A stretch of DNA of 64,000 nucleotides, from assembly GCF_016522075.1 (NCBI RefSeq), contig NZ_JAEHFW010000003.1, forward strand, positions 62,001 to 126,000. Reading direction: 5' to 3'. Within the stretch, counting starts at the first letter, position 1, and each line of letters begins with the position of its first letter. Both the position numbers and the translations under genes were made by a program. Source of the DNA: Mucilaginibacter segetis (GTDB lineage: Bacteria > Bacteroidota > Bacteroidia > Sphingobacteriales > Sphingobacteriaceae). Positions 1 through 9,414 of the stretch are shown here, piece after piece. The notes under the pieces are model-generated. The model was not told the origin of the DNA. It was given only the letters and a program-made list of their open reading frames with translations, and ran no database searches.

Positions 1-1
1 G

Positions 2-1123
2 CACACCACACAGGGTGGAACTCATCAGGCGGCGTTCCGCGAAGCAGTTGTAAAAACTATCCGCGAGTTTTATAAAAAAGAGTTTGACGCGGCCGATATC
101 AGGGCTTCCATTGTGGCAGCAATTGCCATAAAGGTACAGGAGCCGGTTTTTGAATCGCAGACCAAAACCAAATTAGGTTCGCAAAACGTTGGGCCGGAAG
201 GGCCTTCCGTTCGTGCTTTCGTGAATGATTTTTTAAAGAAAGAACTGGACGATTATCTGCACAAAAACCCTGTAGTTGCCGACGCCTTACTAAAACGCAT
301 ACTGCAATCAGAAAGGGAGCGGAAGGATATTGCAGGCATAAAAAAACTGGCTAATGACAGGGCCAAAAAAGCATCGTTACATAACCGCAAGCTGCGCGAC
401 TGCAAACTGCACTTTGATGATAACCACGAACGCAGACAAGATACTACGCTTTTTATTACTGAGGGAGATTCGGCCAGCGGCTCAATAACCAAATCGCGCG
501 ATGTGCAAACTCAGGCAGTATTTAGCTTAAAAGGTAAGCCGTTGAATTGCTTTGGATTAACAAAAAAAGTGGTGTATGAGAATGAGGAGTTTAACTTACT
601 GCAACACGCGCTGAACATTGAGGATGGCATTGATAGCCTGCGATATAATAATATTGTGATAGCTACCGATGCTGATGTGGATGGTATGCACATTCGCTTG
701 CTTTTAATGACCTTCTTCCTGCAGTTTTTTCCGGATCTGGTGAAGGCCGGGCACGTGTATATTTTACAAACCCCGCTATTCAGGGTGCGCAATAAAAAGG
801 AAACCATTTATTGTTACAGCGACGAAGAGCGACGCAATGCTATAGCCAAACTGGGTAGCAAACCCGAAATAACCCGCTTTAAAGGATTAGGAGAAATATC
901 GCCGGATGAATTCGGATTGTTTATAGGGGAGAATATTCGTCTTGATCCGGTTATATTAAAGGATGCGAATGTTAAAAATTTGCTGGAATATTTTATGGGT
1001 AAAAACACACCGGCCCGCCAGCAACATATTGTAAATAACCTGAGGATAGAGAAGGACGACGAAAGCGTAAACCCTTTGTTAACCGAAAAGGGCGAAACCG
1101 TTGAATTACCTGTAGCTGTATAA
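2..1123 (+). CDS. parE: DNA topoisomerase IV subunit B, 5'-truncated by the window edge
   Basis: ATPase/TOPRIM subunit of a type IIA topoisomerase that decatenates daughter chromosomes with ParC. The reading frame is open from base 2, so the start and most of the GHKL ATPase domain lie outside the window. The first visible residues ([16 protein letters not shown]) are the end of the ATPase/transducer part. The TOPRIM core follows: EGDSASGS near bases 464-487 and [10 protein letters not shown] near 667-696, which carry the metal-binding acidic residues. The C-terminal [10 protein letters not shown] is typical of GyrB/ParE. It is called ParE rather than GyrB because parC lies 2.8 kb downstream on the same strand. 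That assignment is inferred from context; a GyrB paralogue is not excluded. Confidence 0.88.
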   Translation, partial: HTTQGGTHQAAFREAVVKTIREFYKKEFDAADIRASIVAAIAIKVQEPVFESQTKTKLGSQNVGPEGPSVRAFVNDFLKKELDDYLHKNPVVADALLKRILQSERERKDIAGIKKLANDRAKKASLHNRKLRDCKLHFDDNHERRQDTTLFITEGDSASGSITKSRDVQTQAVFSLKGKPLNCFGLTKKVVYENEEFNLLQHALNIEDGIDSLRYNNIVIATDADVDGMHIRLLLMTFFLQFFPDLVKAGHVYILQTPLFRVRNKKETIYCYSDEERRNAIAKLGSKPEITRFKGLGEISPDEFGLFIGENIRLDPVILKDANVKNLLEYFMGKNTPARQQHIVNNLRIEKDDESVNPLLTEKGETVELPVAV

Positions 1124-1125
1124 TC

Positions 1126-1524
1126 ATGAAGATATTTAATATAAAAACAGGACTGGTCATGATTGCATGTTTTGCACTCGGGTGCCATAATGCGACCGAA
1201 AGTGATGTGTCTGATAATGATTCGTTGCAGAACAGCCAGCAACAGGCTTTGATGGATGCAGGGAAGACACAAGCCAACTTAAAGCAAAAGCTATCCGGTA
1301 TATGGACGGACGGAAACACGCAAAATGCGAGTTTCAATTTCAAAGGAGATTCTGTTTTGTATGTCGAGGATCGCAAGAATTATAAATATGCTTTAACGAA
1401 TGATTCAATAACCATTTATTATCCGGATTATACTTACCGCGCTAAACTTGCTTTTGTTAATGATACCATGCTGATGATATCACAGGGAGCAGATACTGCT
1501 AAATTTTGGAAATTTAACAATTAA
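1126..1524 (+). CDS. Small lipoprotein of unknown function
   Basis: A 132-residue protein starting two bases after the parE stop, so probably co-transcribed with it. The N-terminus is a lipoprotein signal: basic start, hydrophobic core and lipobox FALGC with Cys at about residue 19, followed by an Asp/Ser-rich linker. The mature part (about residues 55-132) is rich in alternating beta residues (LSGIWTDG, DSITIYYPDYTYRA). It resembles the small lipocalin-like lipoproteins common in Bacteroidota, but I do not recognise a named family. Likely sorted to a membrane facing the periplasm or surface. No function is assigned. Confidence 0.75.
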   Translation: MKIFNIKTGLVMIACFALGCHNATESDVSDNDSLQNSQQQALMDAGKTQANLKQKLSGIWTDGNTQNASFNFKGDSVLYVEDRKNYKYALTNDSITIYYPDYTYRAKLAFVNDTMLMISQGADTAKFWKFNN

Positions 1525-1566
1525 CCCTTATCTTGTTTCCCCTTCTTTTTCAGAGGGGCTTAAATA

Positions 1567-2061
1567 ATGATAAAACACGAGATAAAAATAGCCTTTAAAG
1601 AATATAACGCAGTTGAAGAATTAGACCAGGCAGATAGCGCTTTATGCAGCGAGGCAATAAGGGCTTTAAAAAACTCCCATTCGCCTTATTCAAAGTTCAG
1701 GGTAGGCGCGGCCATGCGCTTGCATAGCGGTAAAATTATATATGGCAGTAACCAGGAGAATGTAGCTTACCCGTCGGGCCTTTGCGCAGAGCGGGTTGCT
1801 TTGTTCCACTGGGGAGCCAACCATCCTGATGATCCTATTGAAAGTATGGCCATAACGGCGCAAACGGATGATTTCTCGATATTGAAACCTGTGACGCCAT
1901 GTGGCTCCTGTCTGCAGGTATTGGCGGAATATGAAAAGATGCAGGATAAGAAAATTAAAATAATTTTATATTGCCAGAACGGGCCGGTATGGGTTATTGA
2001 CGGGGTTGACAGCCTGCTGCCATTTTTATTTTTTGAAGAACGATTAACATTACCATCATGA
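1567..2061 (+). CDS. cdd: Cytidine deaminase
   Basis: Hydrolytic deamination of cytidine/deoxycytidine to uridine/deoxyuridine in pyrimidine salvage, cytosolic. The 164-residue protein has the zinc site of the family: CAE at residues 73-75 (Cys73 ligand, Glu75 proton shuttle) and PCGSC at 111-115 (Cys112 and Cys115 ligands). Upstream, FRVGAAM and the conserved Asn-Glu-Asn segment (QENVAYPS) fit substrate binding. Length fits the homotetrameric T-CDA class plus a short N-terminal extension. Its stop overlaps the ATG of the next gene (ATGA), which suggests translational coupling. Confidence 0.93.
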   Translation: MIKHEIKIAFKEYNAVEELDQADSALCSEAIRALKNSHSPYSKFRVGAAMRLHSGKIIYGSNQENVAYPSGLCAERVALFHWGANHPDDPIESMAITAQTDDFSILKPVTPCGSCLQVLAEYEKMQDKKIKIILYCQNGPVWVIDGVDSLLPFLFFEERLTLPS

Positions 2062-2720
2062 AATTAAAGTTACTGGTATTTCTTATTATAGCATTAAGTG
2101 GTGTTACTACCGCCCGTGCACAGCAAGGTTTTCCGTTTGATAACGAGATCCAAGCATTTAAGCACCAGGATAGTTTAAATTTTCCGCCTAAAAACGGAAT
2201 ATTATTTATAGGCAGTTCCTCTATCCGTAAATGGACGGATTTGGAGCAACGGTTTAGCAATGAGCCTATTATACGGCGTGGTGTAGGTGGATGCACTATA
2301 GAGCAGGTGGTTAATTACTATACACCATACATCATGTTCCCTTATCATCCCCGTAAAATATTTATATATGCAGGTGAAAATGATATCGCCGCAGGCAAAA
2401 CAGGCAAGTTTACCGCAAGCGAGTTTTATAAGCTATGGACCATGATAAGGCAAAAGCTGCCCTACGTCGAAATATATTTTATGGCTATAAAGCCGAGTCC
2501 AAGCCGTGCAGAATACTTTACCGAAGTAAAAATAGCTAACGCGTTGATAAAGGATTTTTTAAAAACCAAAAAGAAAGGACATTATCTGGATGTGGCCACC
2601 CCTATACTAAACCCTGTTACACATCAGCCGGATAAGTCTTTGTTTTTAGAAGATATGCTGCACCTTAACAGTACGGGGTATGACAAATGGCAGAAAGTTT
2701 TGCAACCCTATGTAAAATAA
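2058..2720 (+). CDS. Secreted SGNH/GDSL-type hydrolase
   Basis: A 220-residue exported hydrolase with a cleavable signal peptide (about residues 1-21, ending ARAQ). SGNH blocks are visible: block I FIGSSSIRKW at about 50-59 (nucleophilic Ser in GSS), block II Gly in RGVGGCT at about 74-80, block III AGEND at about 105-109 (oxyanion Asn), and block V DMLHLNSTGY near the C-terminus (catalytic Asp and His). Family members are esterases, often acting on acetylated carbohydrates or lipids; the substrate is unknown here. It overlaps cdd by 4 bases. Function beyond SGNH hydrolase is not supported. Confidence 0.85.
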   Translation: MKLKLLVFLIIALSGVTTARAQQGFPFDNEIQAFKHQDSLNFPPKNGILFIGSSSIRKWTDLEQRFSNEPIIRRGVGGCTIEQVVNYYTPYIMFPYHPRKIFIYAGENDIAAGKTGKFTASEFYKLWTMIRQKLPYVEIYFMAIKPSPSRAEYFTEVKIANALIKDFLKTKKKGHYLDVATPILNPVTHQPDKSLFLEDMLHLNSTGYDKWQKVLQPYVK

Positions 2721-2723
2721 AGA

Positions 2724-2741
2724 AGCCTCTTTTTACAGAGG
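2724..2741 (+). terminator. Weak hairpin after the SGNH hydrolase gene
   Basis: The stem GCCTCT/AGAGGC with a 6-base loop begins 4 bases after the stop at 2720. The 3' flank is CCCTTTC rather than a long U-run, so termination may be inefficient. It sits between convergent genes. Confidence 0.45.
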
Positions 2742-2776
2742 CCCCTTTCACACTAAACTAACACTAAACTATAAAC

Positions 2777-3205
2777 TTACTTAAACACACTGTACACATT
2801 GGTGATTTTCCAGCCGTTGCCGGTATTGGCAACAGTTAAATAATTACTGCGTACAAAATTTTCGAATTTCATATCAACCCTGATAAGTGCAAGATCGGCG
2901 TTACTTTCAACGATACGGGTGCTGGTAGTACAAGCCTGTTCAACATTTCCTGTCTTTTTAAGATAGTTCAACATCTCTTTTTTGTTGAAGCTAAGCATGT
3001 TTTTTCCGCGCAGCATGCTGAATTTTACTGATCTGTCCAACACTTCGTCAAGTCCGCTTAATTTACCGCGGGTCATGGCATCTACATACGTATTAATGGC
3101 GTAATTTTTTGTAAGGTTTTCACCTTCTGTTTTGGTTCCGGCATTAACAGTTCCGCAGGTTATGAGTAAGGCCAGGCCAAGGATGATTGATTTTAAGTTT
3201 TTCAT
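2777..3205 (-). CDS. Exported NTF2-like / lumazine-binding-like protein
   Basis: A 142-residue protein with a signal peptide (about residues 1-22, ending TVNAG). The ATG at 3205 is chosen because it places this signal at the N-terminus; the longer frame to 3295 adds an unlikely 30-residue extension. The mature part has the rhythm of NTF2-like proteins: a helical start (NYAINTYVDAMTRGKLSGLDEVLDRSVKF) followed by beta strands ending in GWKITNVYSVFK. These Bacteroidota proteins are annotated as putative lumazine-binding or nuclear transport factor 2 family. No catalytic residues are identified. Fold call moderate, function unknown. Confidence 0.7.
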   Translation of the reverse strand: MKNLKSIILGLALLITCGTVNAGTKTEGENLTKNYAINTYVDAMTRGKLSGLDEVLDRSVKFSMLRGKNMLSFNKKEMLNYLKKTGNVEQACTTSTRIVESNADLALIRVDMKFENFVRSNYLTVANTGNGWKITNVYSVFK

Positions 3206-3330
3206 GATATTGGTATTGATGTTTTTATTAAAGTACACTGATAAGATGCTGCAATGTGGGTTTGTGTTACACGGAAATGTGTTAAAATTGGTCATTTAAC
3301 AAACATTTAACATATAATGCAGCAATGCCA

Positions 3331-3338
3331 TATATTTG
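3331..3338 (+). promoter_or_regulatory. TAnnTTTG (-7) box abutting a start codon
   Basis: TATATTTG matches the Bacteroidota -7 consensus exactly and ends three bases before the ATG at 3342. No convincing -33 TTG lies about 19 bases upstream. If used, the transcript would begin at or very near the AUG. Confidence 0.45.
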
Positions 3339-3341
3339 AAC

Positions 3342-3854
3342 ATGGTTGAATTTAATACCATTATACTGCAATTTGCTGAACAAGGAGAAAAGACCGGGTG
3401 GACCTACATTGAGATACCTGCCGATATTGCGCAGCAGTTAAAACCGGATAATAAAAAATCATTCAGGGTGAAGGGATATCTGGATGATTTTCCGGTTAAA
3501 GGCATGGCCCTTATGCCAATGGGTGATGGGAATTTTATTATGGCCCTGCGGCAGGAGATACGTAAAGGCATCAGGAAAAACAAAGGTGCTATGCTTCGTG
3601 TAAGGATAGAACATGACAAGCACTTTAAGGTGGAAGTTCCGGATGACCTGCAGGAGTGTTTCGACTTTGACGCAGAAGCATATGCTTATTATAATAGCCT
3701 TGCACCATCACATCAGGTTTATTTTATTAAATGGATAAATAGTGCCAAAACGGCTGAAACACGTGCCAGGCGTGTGGTGAGCACCATTAACGCTATGTCG
3801 CGCAGGATGGATTACGCCATGATGATACGGGAGCTAAAGAAACTCAGGGGATAA
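3342..3854 (+). CDS. DUF1905 / YdeI-OmdA-like protein
   Basis: A 170-residue cytosolic protein. The N-terminal ~95 residues fit the DUF1905 beta-barrel domain (KTGWTYIEIPADIAQQLKP, FRVKGYLDDFPVKGMALMP, FIMALRQEIRKGIRKNKGA). The C-terminal ~70 residues (APSHQVYFIKWINSAKTAETRARRV) match the OmdA/YdeI helical domain, named for bacteriocin protection or oxidative damage resistance. The ATG at 3342 is preferred over the TTG at 3336 because the TTG lies inside a TAnnTTTG promoter-like box. Biochemical function of this fusion is not established. Confidence 0.8.
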   Translation: MVEFNTIILQFAEQGEKTGWTYIEIPADIAQQLKPDNKKSFRVKGYLDDFPVKGMALMPMGDGNFIMALRQEIRKGIRKNKGAMLRVRIEHDKHFKVEVPDDLQECFDFDAEAYAYYNSLAPSHQVYFIKWINSAKTAETRARRVVSTINAMSRRMDYAMMIRELKKLRG

Positions 3855-3956
3855 ACTTCTTAGTTATATCATGGAATGTTAACATTTAATTTTTAATCAA
3901 ATCAGCAGTTGTTTACATTATATTTATCTTTACCAATCCCAAATTTTTAGCTAAGC

Positions 3957-6707
3957 ATGAGTGAAGAGACTGAGCAAAATAATACATCAGAAAATAACGA
4001 AGAAAAGAAACTTAATAAGGTAACACCACTTGGCGGACTATATGAGAATTGGTTTTTAGATTATGCCTCGTATGTAATACTTGACCGCGCAGTTCCGCAT
4101 ATCAATGACGGTCTGAAGCCTGTTCAGCGACGCATACTGCACTCTTTAAAAGAGATGGATGACGGCCGTTTTAATAAGGCGGCTAACGTTATTGGTAACA
4201 CCATGAAATATCATCCGCATGGTGATGCATCAATTGGTGATGCCATGGTGCAAATAGGCCAGAAAGATCTGCTGATAGATTGCCAGGGCAACTGGGGCGA
4301 TCCGGTTACCGGTGACTCTGCCGCAGCGCCGAGATATATAGAAGCACGGCTCTCTAAATTTGCGCTGGATGTAGTTTTTAACCCCGATACCACCGAATGG
4401 CAGGCAAGTTATGATGGCCGTAACCGGGAGCCGATAACCCTGCCGGTTAAGTTTCCGTTACTGCTTGCACAGGGAGCCGAAGGTATAGCTGTGGGTTTGG
4501 CCACCAAAATATTACCGCATAATTTTGTTGAACTGATTGATGCATCTATATTAGTTTTAAAGGGTGAACGCCCCAACCTGCTACCCGATTTTTCCACCGG
4601 GGGCATGGCTGACGCATCTGCGTATAACGAGGGTCAGCGTGGCGGACGTATAAGGGTTAGGGCAAAAATAGTTGAACGCGATAAAAAGACGCTGGTCATA
4701 ACTGAAATACCCTTTACTACAACTACCGGCAGTTTAATTGATAGCGTAATAGCTGCCAATGATAAGGGCAAGATCAAGATTAAAAAGATTGAAGATAATA
4801 CCGCTCAGGATGTAGAGATCGTTGTGCATCTGGCACCGGGCATATCGCCTGATGTTACCATTGACGCCCTTTACGCTTTTACCTCCTGCGAGGTATCGAT
4901 ATCGCCCAATACCTGCGTTATCCAGGACGACAGGCCGCGTTTTATGAGCGTGAATGATATGCTGACGGAGAGCACCCACAAAACGCGTGAGCTTTTAAAG
5001 CAGGAACTTGAAATTAAATTAAAGGAGCTGATGGAGAAAATATTTTTCAGCTCGTTGCTGAAAATATTTATCCAGGAAGGGATGTATAAGCATCCGGATT
5101 ATGAAAGTTCATCGGATTTTGACAATGTGGTTGCTGTATTGAATCGCTTGTTTGAGCCGTTCTTCCCGCAGTTTTACCGCGAGATTTTGCCCGAAGATTA
5201 TAAAAAGCTTATTGATAAGCCAATGAGCAGTATTACCCGTTTTGATGTTAAAAAAACGGACGAGCAGATCAAAAATCTGGAACAGGAAATTAAACAGGTA
5301 AAGCATCACCTTAAACACCTTACCGATTACACTATTGCCTGGTTCGAAAAACTAAAGGAAAAGTACGGTAAAGGCCGCGAACGTAAAACAGAGTTGCGCA
5401 CTTTTGACAGAGTAGAGGCCGCACAGGTGGCTTTAAATAATGCTAAGCTATATGTTAACCGGGAGGATGGTTTTGTAGGAACTGGCTTAAAGAAAGATGA
5501 ATTTGTATGCGATTGTTCGGATATTGATGATATTATTGTTTTTAGAGCGGATGGTAAATTCAGCGTTACCAAGGTGCAGGACAAGGTTTTTGTAGGTAAG
5601 GACATATTGCATGTAGCGGTGTTTAAAAAGAATGACGAACGTACCGTTTATAACATGATCTACAAAGACGGGCAAAGCGGTGTAAGTTACATTAAAAGAT
5701 TTTCGGTTACGGGGGTTACCCGCGATAAGGAATACGACCTTACAAAAGGCAGTAAGGGTTCAAAAGTATTATACTTTACCGCCAACCCTAACGGCGAGGC
5801 CGAGGTGGTAAATGTGCAGCTTAAACCTCATTCTAAACTTAAAAAGCTGCAGTTTGATGAAGACTTTGCCTCGCTTGCTATAAAAGGACGTAACTCCATA
5901 GGTAATATGGTTACCAAGTATCCTGTAAAAAAAGTAGTGCTGAAAAGTAAAGGAGTATCTACTTTGGCCGGGCGTAAAATTTGGTATGATGATATTTTAA
6001 AGCGCCTTAATGCAGATGGCAGGGGTAAATATTTAGGCGAGTTTGATGGGGAGGATCGTATATTAAATGTACTGAGTACGGGCCTGTATGAGCTAAGTAA
6101 TTTTGATCTCAATAATCATTTTGATGATAAGCTTTTACTTATAGAAAAATATGATGCGGATAAAGTATTCGCAGCTGTGCATTATGATGGTAAATCAAAA
6201 AACTACATGATCAAACGGTTTACCTTTGATAATACTGTACTTGGAAAACAAACCAGCATCATTAGCGAAGAAAGCGGATCTAAACTGATCATTTTATCCG
6301 GAGCGGCACAGCCTATGGTAAAGGTGGAACAGTTAAAAGGCAAAACCCAGATACCTGAAGTTGTGGAATTGAATTTGGCTGACCTGATTGATGTAAAGGG
6401 AATGAAAGCCATGGGCAACCGTTTATCGGTTCATCAAATAAAAAGTGTGGAGCTTATTGCCGAACACGATGATGAGAGTGATGTACCCGATCCTGCTCCT
6501 GATTCTGTAGAGGAAACTGAGATCATCATTACTTCGGAATCAAAAAAGCAAAAAGATATTGAACCGGAAACTAAACCGGACATACAGGATGAAGAGGTAA
6601 AGCCTAAGCAAGCGGAGCCTCCCCCTACGGTAAAAAAGATCGATCTTGAAATTACTAATCCGGATGATATAGATATGGATGATAAGGGGCAGTTAGGATT
6701 ATTTTAG
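3957..6707 (+). CDS. parC: DNA topoisomerase IV subunit A
   Basis: Breakage-reunion subunit of a type IIA topoisomerase, partner of the parE product upstream. 916 residues. The winged-helix/tower core occupies about residues 25-480, with catalytic Tyr127 in SAAAPRYIEAR. The quinolone region reads HPHGDASIGD (86-95), with Ala91 where E. coli GyrA has Ser83 and Asp95 where it has Asp87. A coiled-coil stretch near 430-470 (DEQIKNLEQEIKQVKHHLKH) is followed by a beta-pinwheel C-terminal domain. An acidic, Lys/Pro/Glu-rich tail (about 835-916) ends in a GQLGLF peptide. No GyrA box is seen, which supports ParC. A bidirectional terminator follows. Confidence 0.92.
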   Translation: MSEETEQNNTSENNEEKKLNKVTPLGGLYENWFLDYASYVILDRAVPHINDGLKPVQRRILHSLKEMDDGRFNKAANVIGNTMKYHPHGDASIGDAMVQIGQKDLLIDCQGNWGDPVTGDSAAAPRYIEARLSKFALDVVFNPDTTEWQASYDGRNREPITLPVKFPLLLAQGAEGIAVGLATKILPHNFVELIDASILVLKGERPNLLPDFSTGGMADASAYNEGQRGGRIRVRAKIVERDKKTLVITEIPFTTTTGSLIDSVIAANDKGKIKIKKIEDNTAQDVEIVVHLAPGISPDVTIDALYAFTSCEVSISPNTCVIQDDRPRFMSVNDMLTESTHKTRELLKQELEIKLKELMEKIFFSSLLKIFIQEGMYKHPDYESSSDFDNVVAVLNRLFEPFFPQFYREILPEDYKKLIDKPMSSITRFDVKKTDEQIKNLEQEIKQVKHHLKHLTDYTIAWFEKLKEKYGKGRERKTELRTFDRVEAAQVALNNAKLYVNREDGFVGTGLKKDEFVCDCSDIDDIIVFRADGKFSVTKVQDKVFVGKDILHVAVFKKNDERTVYNMIYKDGQSGVSYIKRFSVTGVTRDKEYDLTKGSKGSKVLYFTANPNGEAEVVNVQLKPHSKLKKLQFDEDFASLAIKGRNSIGNMVTKYPVKKVVLKSKGVSTLAGRKIWYDDILKRLNADGRGKYLGEFDGEDRILNVLSTGLYELSNFDLNNHFDDKLLLIEKYDADKVFAAVHYDGKSKNYMIKRFTFDNTVLGKQTSIISEESGSKLIILSGAAQPMVKVEQLKGKTQIPEVVELNLADLIDVKGMKAMGNRLSVHQIKSVELIAEHDDESDVPDPAPDSVEETEIIITSESKKQKDIEPETKPDIQDEEVKPKQAEPPPTVKKIDLEITNPDDIDMDDKGQLGLF

Positions 6708-6713
6708 ACAAAT

Positions 6714-6742
6714 AAAAAAAGGGAGCTTTAAGCTCCCTTTTT
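6714..6742. terminator. Bidirectional terminator between parC and csbD-like gene
   Basis: GGGAGC/GCTCCC stem with a TTTAA loop, flanked by A7 on one side and T5 on the other. It can serve the rightward parC and the leftward CsbD gene. Confidence 0.85.
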
Positions 6743-6750
6743 ACTAAATT

Positions 6751-6936
6751 TTATAGGCTGTTTATCCACGAAACTAATTCGTCTCTGGTTTTGCCTGTTT
6801 TTTTCTGAAGTTTACCCAACATTTCGTCGTCTTTACCTTCAGCTCTTGTTAAATCATCGTCGGTTATGTCGCCGTAGCTTTGTTTGATTTTACCTTTTAT
6901 TTCGTTCCAGCTACCTTTTAATTCTAATTTGTCCAT
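6751..6936 (-). CDS. CsbD family stress protein
   Basis: A 61-residue hydrophilic helical protein with the CsbD pattern: [18 protein letters not shown] at the N-terminus and the Asp-rich [13 protein letters not shown] segment in the middle. Members are induced by general stress, phosphate starvation or osmotic change in several bacteria; the molecular role is unknown. It ends in the terminator shared with parC. Confidence 0.88.
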   Translation of the reverse strand: MDKLELKGSWNEIKGKIKQSYGDITDDDLTRAEGKDDEMLGKLQKKTGKTRDELVSWINSL

Positions 6937-7039
6937 AATGTTTTCTATTTAGATGTTGTATATAGATAACATGCTAAACAGAAAAAAGTTTGGTTCTATG
7001 TAATAAAAAACAACTATTAGTTAATGATTGACCCTGAAA

Positions 7040-8941
7040 TCATAGGGCTCCCGCTTTAATTTCATCAACCACCCCCGGATCAAGTAATGTAGAAGTATCC
7101 CCCAGGTTACTGGTATCGCCTTCGGCTATTTTACGTAAAATACGGCGCATAATTTTACCGGAACGTGTTTTAGGCAATCCGCTTACAAACTGGATCTTAT
7201 CAGGCTTAGCAATAGGCCCGATAATTCGCGATACGGTCATCAATATATCCTTACGTGTCAGTTCAGGCTCATGCTCCTGGTCTGGGCATATCACAAATGC
7301 ATATACTCCTTGTCCTTTTATATCATGCGGATAACCAACTACTGCTGATTCAACCACGCTGCTGTGCATATTTATAGCGTTTTCCACTTCGGCAGTTCCA
7401 ATGCGGTGTCCGGACACGTTCAGCACATCATCTACACGGCCGGTGATGCGGTAATATCCGTCCTCGTCACGCAGACAACCATCGCCCGTAAAATACAGGT
7501 TAGGGTATGCCGCAAAATAAGTAGTGCGGCAACGTTCATGGTCGCCGTAGGTAGTACGCAGCATGCCCGGCCATGGAAAGCGGATGCATAAATTCCCGCT
7601 TACACCATTACCCTTTACCTCTTTGCCATTCTCATCGACCAATATGGGTTGTATGCCCGGCAATGGCAATGTAGCGTATCCGGGTTTGGTAGGGGTTACA
7701 CCCGCTATAGGCGATATCATGAATCCGCCGGTTTCAGTTTGCCACCAGGTATCAACTATAGGGCAATTGCCGTGGCCAATTTTTTCATCAAACCAATGCC
7801 ATGCCTCTTCGTTAATTGGCTCGCCTACTGACCCCAGTTTTTTTAATGAACTCAGATCCTTTCCCTTTAATGCCTCGTCGCCAAAGCTCATTAAGGATCT
7901 AATGGCAGTAGGGGCTGTGTATAAAATATTTACCTTAAATTTTTCTACAATATCCCAAAATCGGCTGCTATTTGGCCAGGTAGGTATACCTTCAAATAAT
8001 ACACTTGTGGCTCCTTGCGATAAAGGTCCGTACGCGATATAGGAGTGACCGGTTATCCAGCCGATATCCGCGGTACAAAAATAAACCTCGCCCGGCTCAT
8101 ACTGAAAGGCATTGCTAAAGGTATAACCGGTATAAACCATATAGCCGCCACAGGTATGTACCACGCCTTTGGGTTTACCTGTTGAGCCCGAAGTGTACAG
8201 GATAAAAAGCATATCCTCAGCATCCATTTCTTCGGCCGGGCACTCCGTATTTCCCTGGGTCTCTACCTTTTTTATTTCATCTTCCCACCACACATCGCGC
8301 CCTTTAAGCATAGATACAGGGGTGCGGGTACGCGTTAATACCACCACCTTTTCAACTGACGGACATTGAACCAGCGCATCATCAATAATTGATTTCAGGT
8401 CGATCACTTTATTTCCCCGGAAACCACCATCAGCAGTAATTACGATATTGCAATCGGCATCTTTAATTCTGTCGGCTATGGATTGCGCCGAAAAACCGCC
8501 AAATACAACGGAGTGCACGGCGCCTATACGTGCACAGGCTAACACCGCTATTTCCAGTTCGGGCACCATTGGCATATATATACATATGCGGTCGCCTTTT
8601 TTAGCGCCGTTGTTTTTTAACACATTGGCAAACTGGCAAACCTTATTATATAGCTGGCGATAGGTTAAAATGCGATGGTGCTCGGTAGGGTCGTTAGGTT
8701 CCCATATAATAGCCGGCGTATCACCATTTTTTTCGAGGTGCCGGTCAAGGCAATTCTCGGTAATATTAAGCTTGGCTCCTTTAAACCATTTTATATTAGG
8801 TTCAACAAAGTTCCATTCTACTACCTTGTCCCATTTTTTCTTCCATAAAAAATTGTTAGCAATTTCATCCCAAAATTTTTCTGGCTGTTCAACGCTTTTG
8901 CGGTATACCTGCTGGTATTCTTCAAATGATTTAACTTGCAT
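7040..8941 (-). CDS. acs: Acetyl-CoA synthetase (AMP-forming)
   Basis: Activates acetate to acetyl-CoA through acetyl-AMP. At 633 residues it is full length for Acs. The ANL-superfamily P-loop motif YTSGSTGKPKGVVHT lies near residue 250; the acetate-site motif TWWQTETGG lies near 400; YFTGDGCLRDEDGYYRITGR (about 480-500) carries the hinge Asp. The C-terminal PKTRSGKIMRR near 595-605 holds the catalytic lysine that is reversibly acetylated in homologues. N-terminal ACAS_N residues (FWDEIANNFLWKKKWDKV) are present. It is monocistronic and convergent with parC. Start chosen at the ATG giving the conserved N-terminus. Confidence 0.96.
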   Translation of the reverse strand: MQVKSFEEYQQVYRKSVEQPEKFWDEIANNFLWKKKWDKVVEWNFVEPNIKWFKGAKLNITENCLDRHLEKNGDTPAIIWEPNDPTEHHRILTYRQLYNKVCQFANVLKNNGAKKGDRICIYMPMVPELEIAVLACARIGAVHSVVFGGFSAQSIADRIKDADCNIVITADGGFRGNKVIDLKSIIDDALVQCPSVEKVVVLTRTRTPVSMLKGRDVWWEDEIKKVETQGNTECPAEEMDAEDMLFILYTSGSTGKPKGVVHTCGGYMVYTGYTFSNAFQYEPGEVYFCTADIGWITGHSYIAYGPLSQGATSVLFEGIPTWPNSSRFWDIVEKFKVNILYTAPTAIRSLMSFGDEALKGKDLSSLKKLGSVGEPINEEAWHWFDEKIGHGNCPIVDTWWQTETGGFMISPIAGVTPTKPGYATLPLPGIQPILVDENGKEVKGNGVSGNLCIRFPWPGMLRTTYGDHERCRTTYFAAYPNLYFTGDGCLRDEDGYYRITGRVDDVLNVSGHRIGTAEVENAINMHSSVVESAVVGYPHDIKGQGVYAFVICPDQEHEPELTRKDILMTVSRIIGPIAKPDKIQFVSGLPKTRSGKIMRRILRKIAEGDTSNLGDTSTLLDPGVVDEIKAGAL

Positions 8942-9027
8942 AATAGGTTATGTATGGTCGTGTAAATTACAATTTTACGTTGAAGAATGTAAGTAAAAAA
9001 GTTTTTTGAAAATAATTGAAAACACTG

Positions 9028-9058
9028 TTGTCTTTTTCACTTAAAAACCTGATATTTG
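9028..9058 (+). promoter_or_regulatory. Promoter of the rpmB-rpmG-ftsY block
   Basis: TTG at 9028-9030 and GATATTTG at 9051-9058 (one mismatch to TAnnTTTG) are separated by 20 bases, the spacing of Bacteroidota housekeeping promoters. The leader to the rpmB ATG is about 40 bases. Confidence 0.6.
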
Positions 9059-9102
9059 CAAACTCTTTTTAGGAAAAGGGCAAGAATTAAAAAATATTTG
9101 TC

Positions 9103-9336
9103 ATGTCAAGAATTTGTGATTTAACAGGAAAAGGCTACATGAATGGTAATAACGTTTCTAACTCAAACGCTAAAACCAAACGTAAATTTTATCCAAACTT
9201 GAAGCTTAAAAGGTTTTATATCCCTGAAGAAGATAAATGGATAACTTTAAAAGTATCTACTTCTGCTGTTAAAACTATCAGCAAAAACGGTATAACAGCC
9301 TGCATCAACAAGTTTGTAAAAAAAGGATATATATAA
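9103..9336 (+). CDS. rpmB: 50S ribosomal protein L28
   Basis: A 77-residue basic protein with the L28 signature: MSRICDLTGKGYMNGNNVSNSNAKTKR at the N-terminus and the conserved LKRFYIPEEDKWITLKVSTSAVKTISKNG in the middle. Part of the large ribosomal subunit. First gene of a block with rpmG, a DUF4295 gene and ftsY, an order conserved in Bacteroidota. Confidence 0.97.
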   Translation: MSRICDLTGKGYMNGNNVSNSNAKTKRKFYPNLKLKRFYIPEEDKWITLKVSTSAVKTISKNGITACINKFVKKGYI

Positions 9337-9414
9337 CAGGTTGTAGTTTGTAGATTATAAGTTGCAATAATGTCGCTAATAATTTACAACTCATAACTTT
9401 CAACACATAAAAAG

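Noticed and set aside
3957..6707. Calling the topoisomerase A subunit GyrA
   Set aside because: No GyrA box was seen, it has an acidic ParC-like tail, and a ParE-type subunit gene lies nearby.
7364..8996. Rightward frames inside acs
   Set aside because: Antisense to a full-length, motif-complete acetyl-CoA synthetase.
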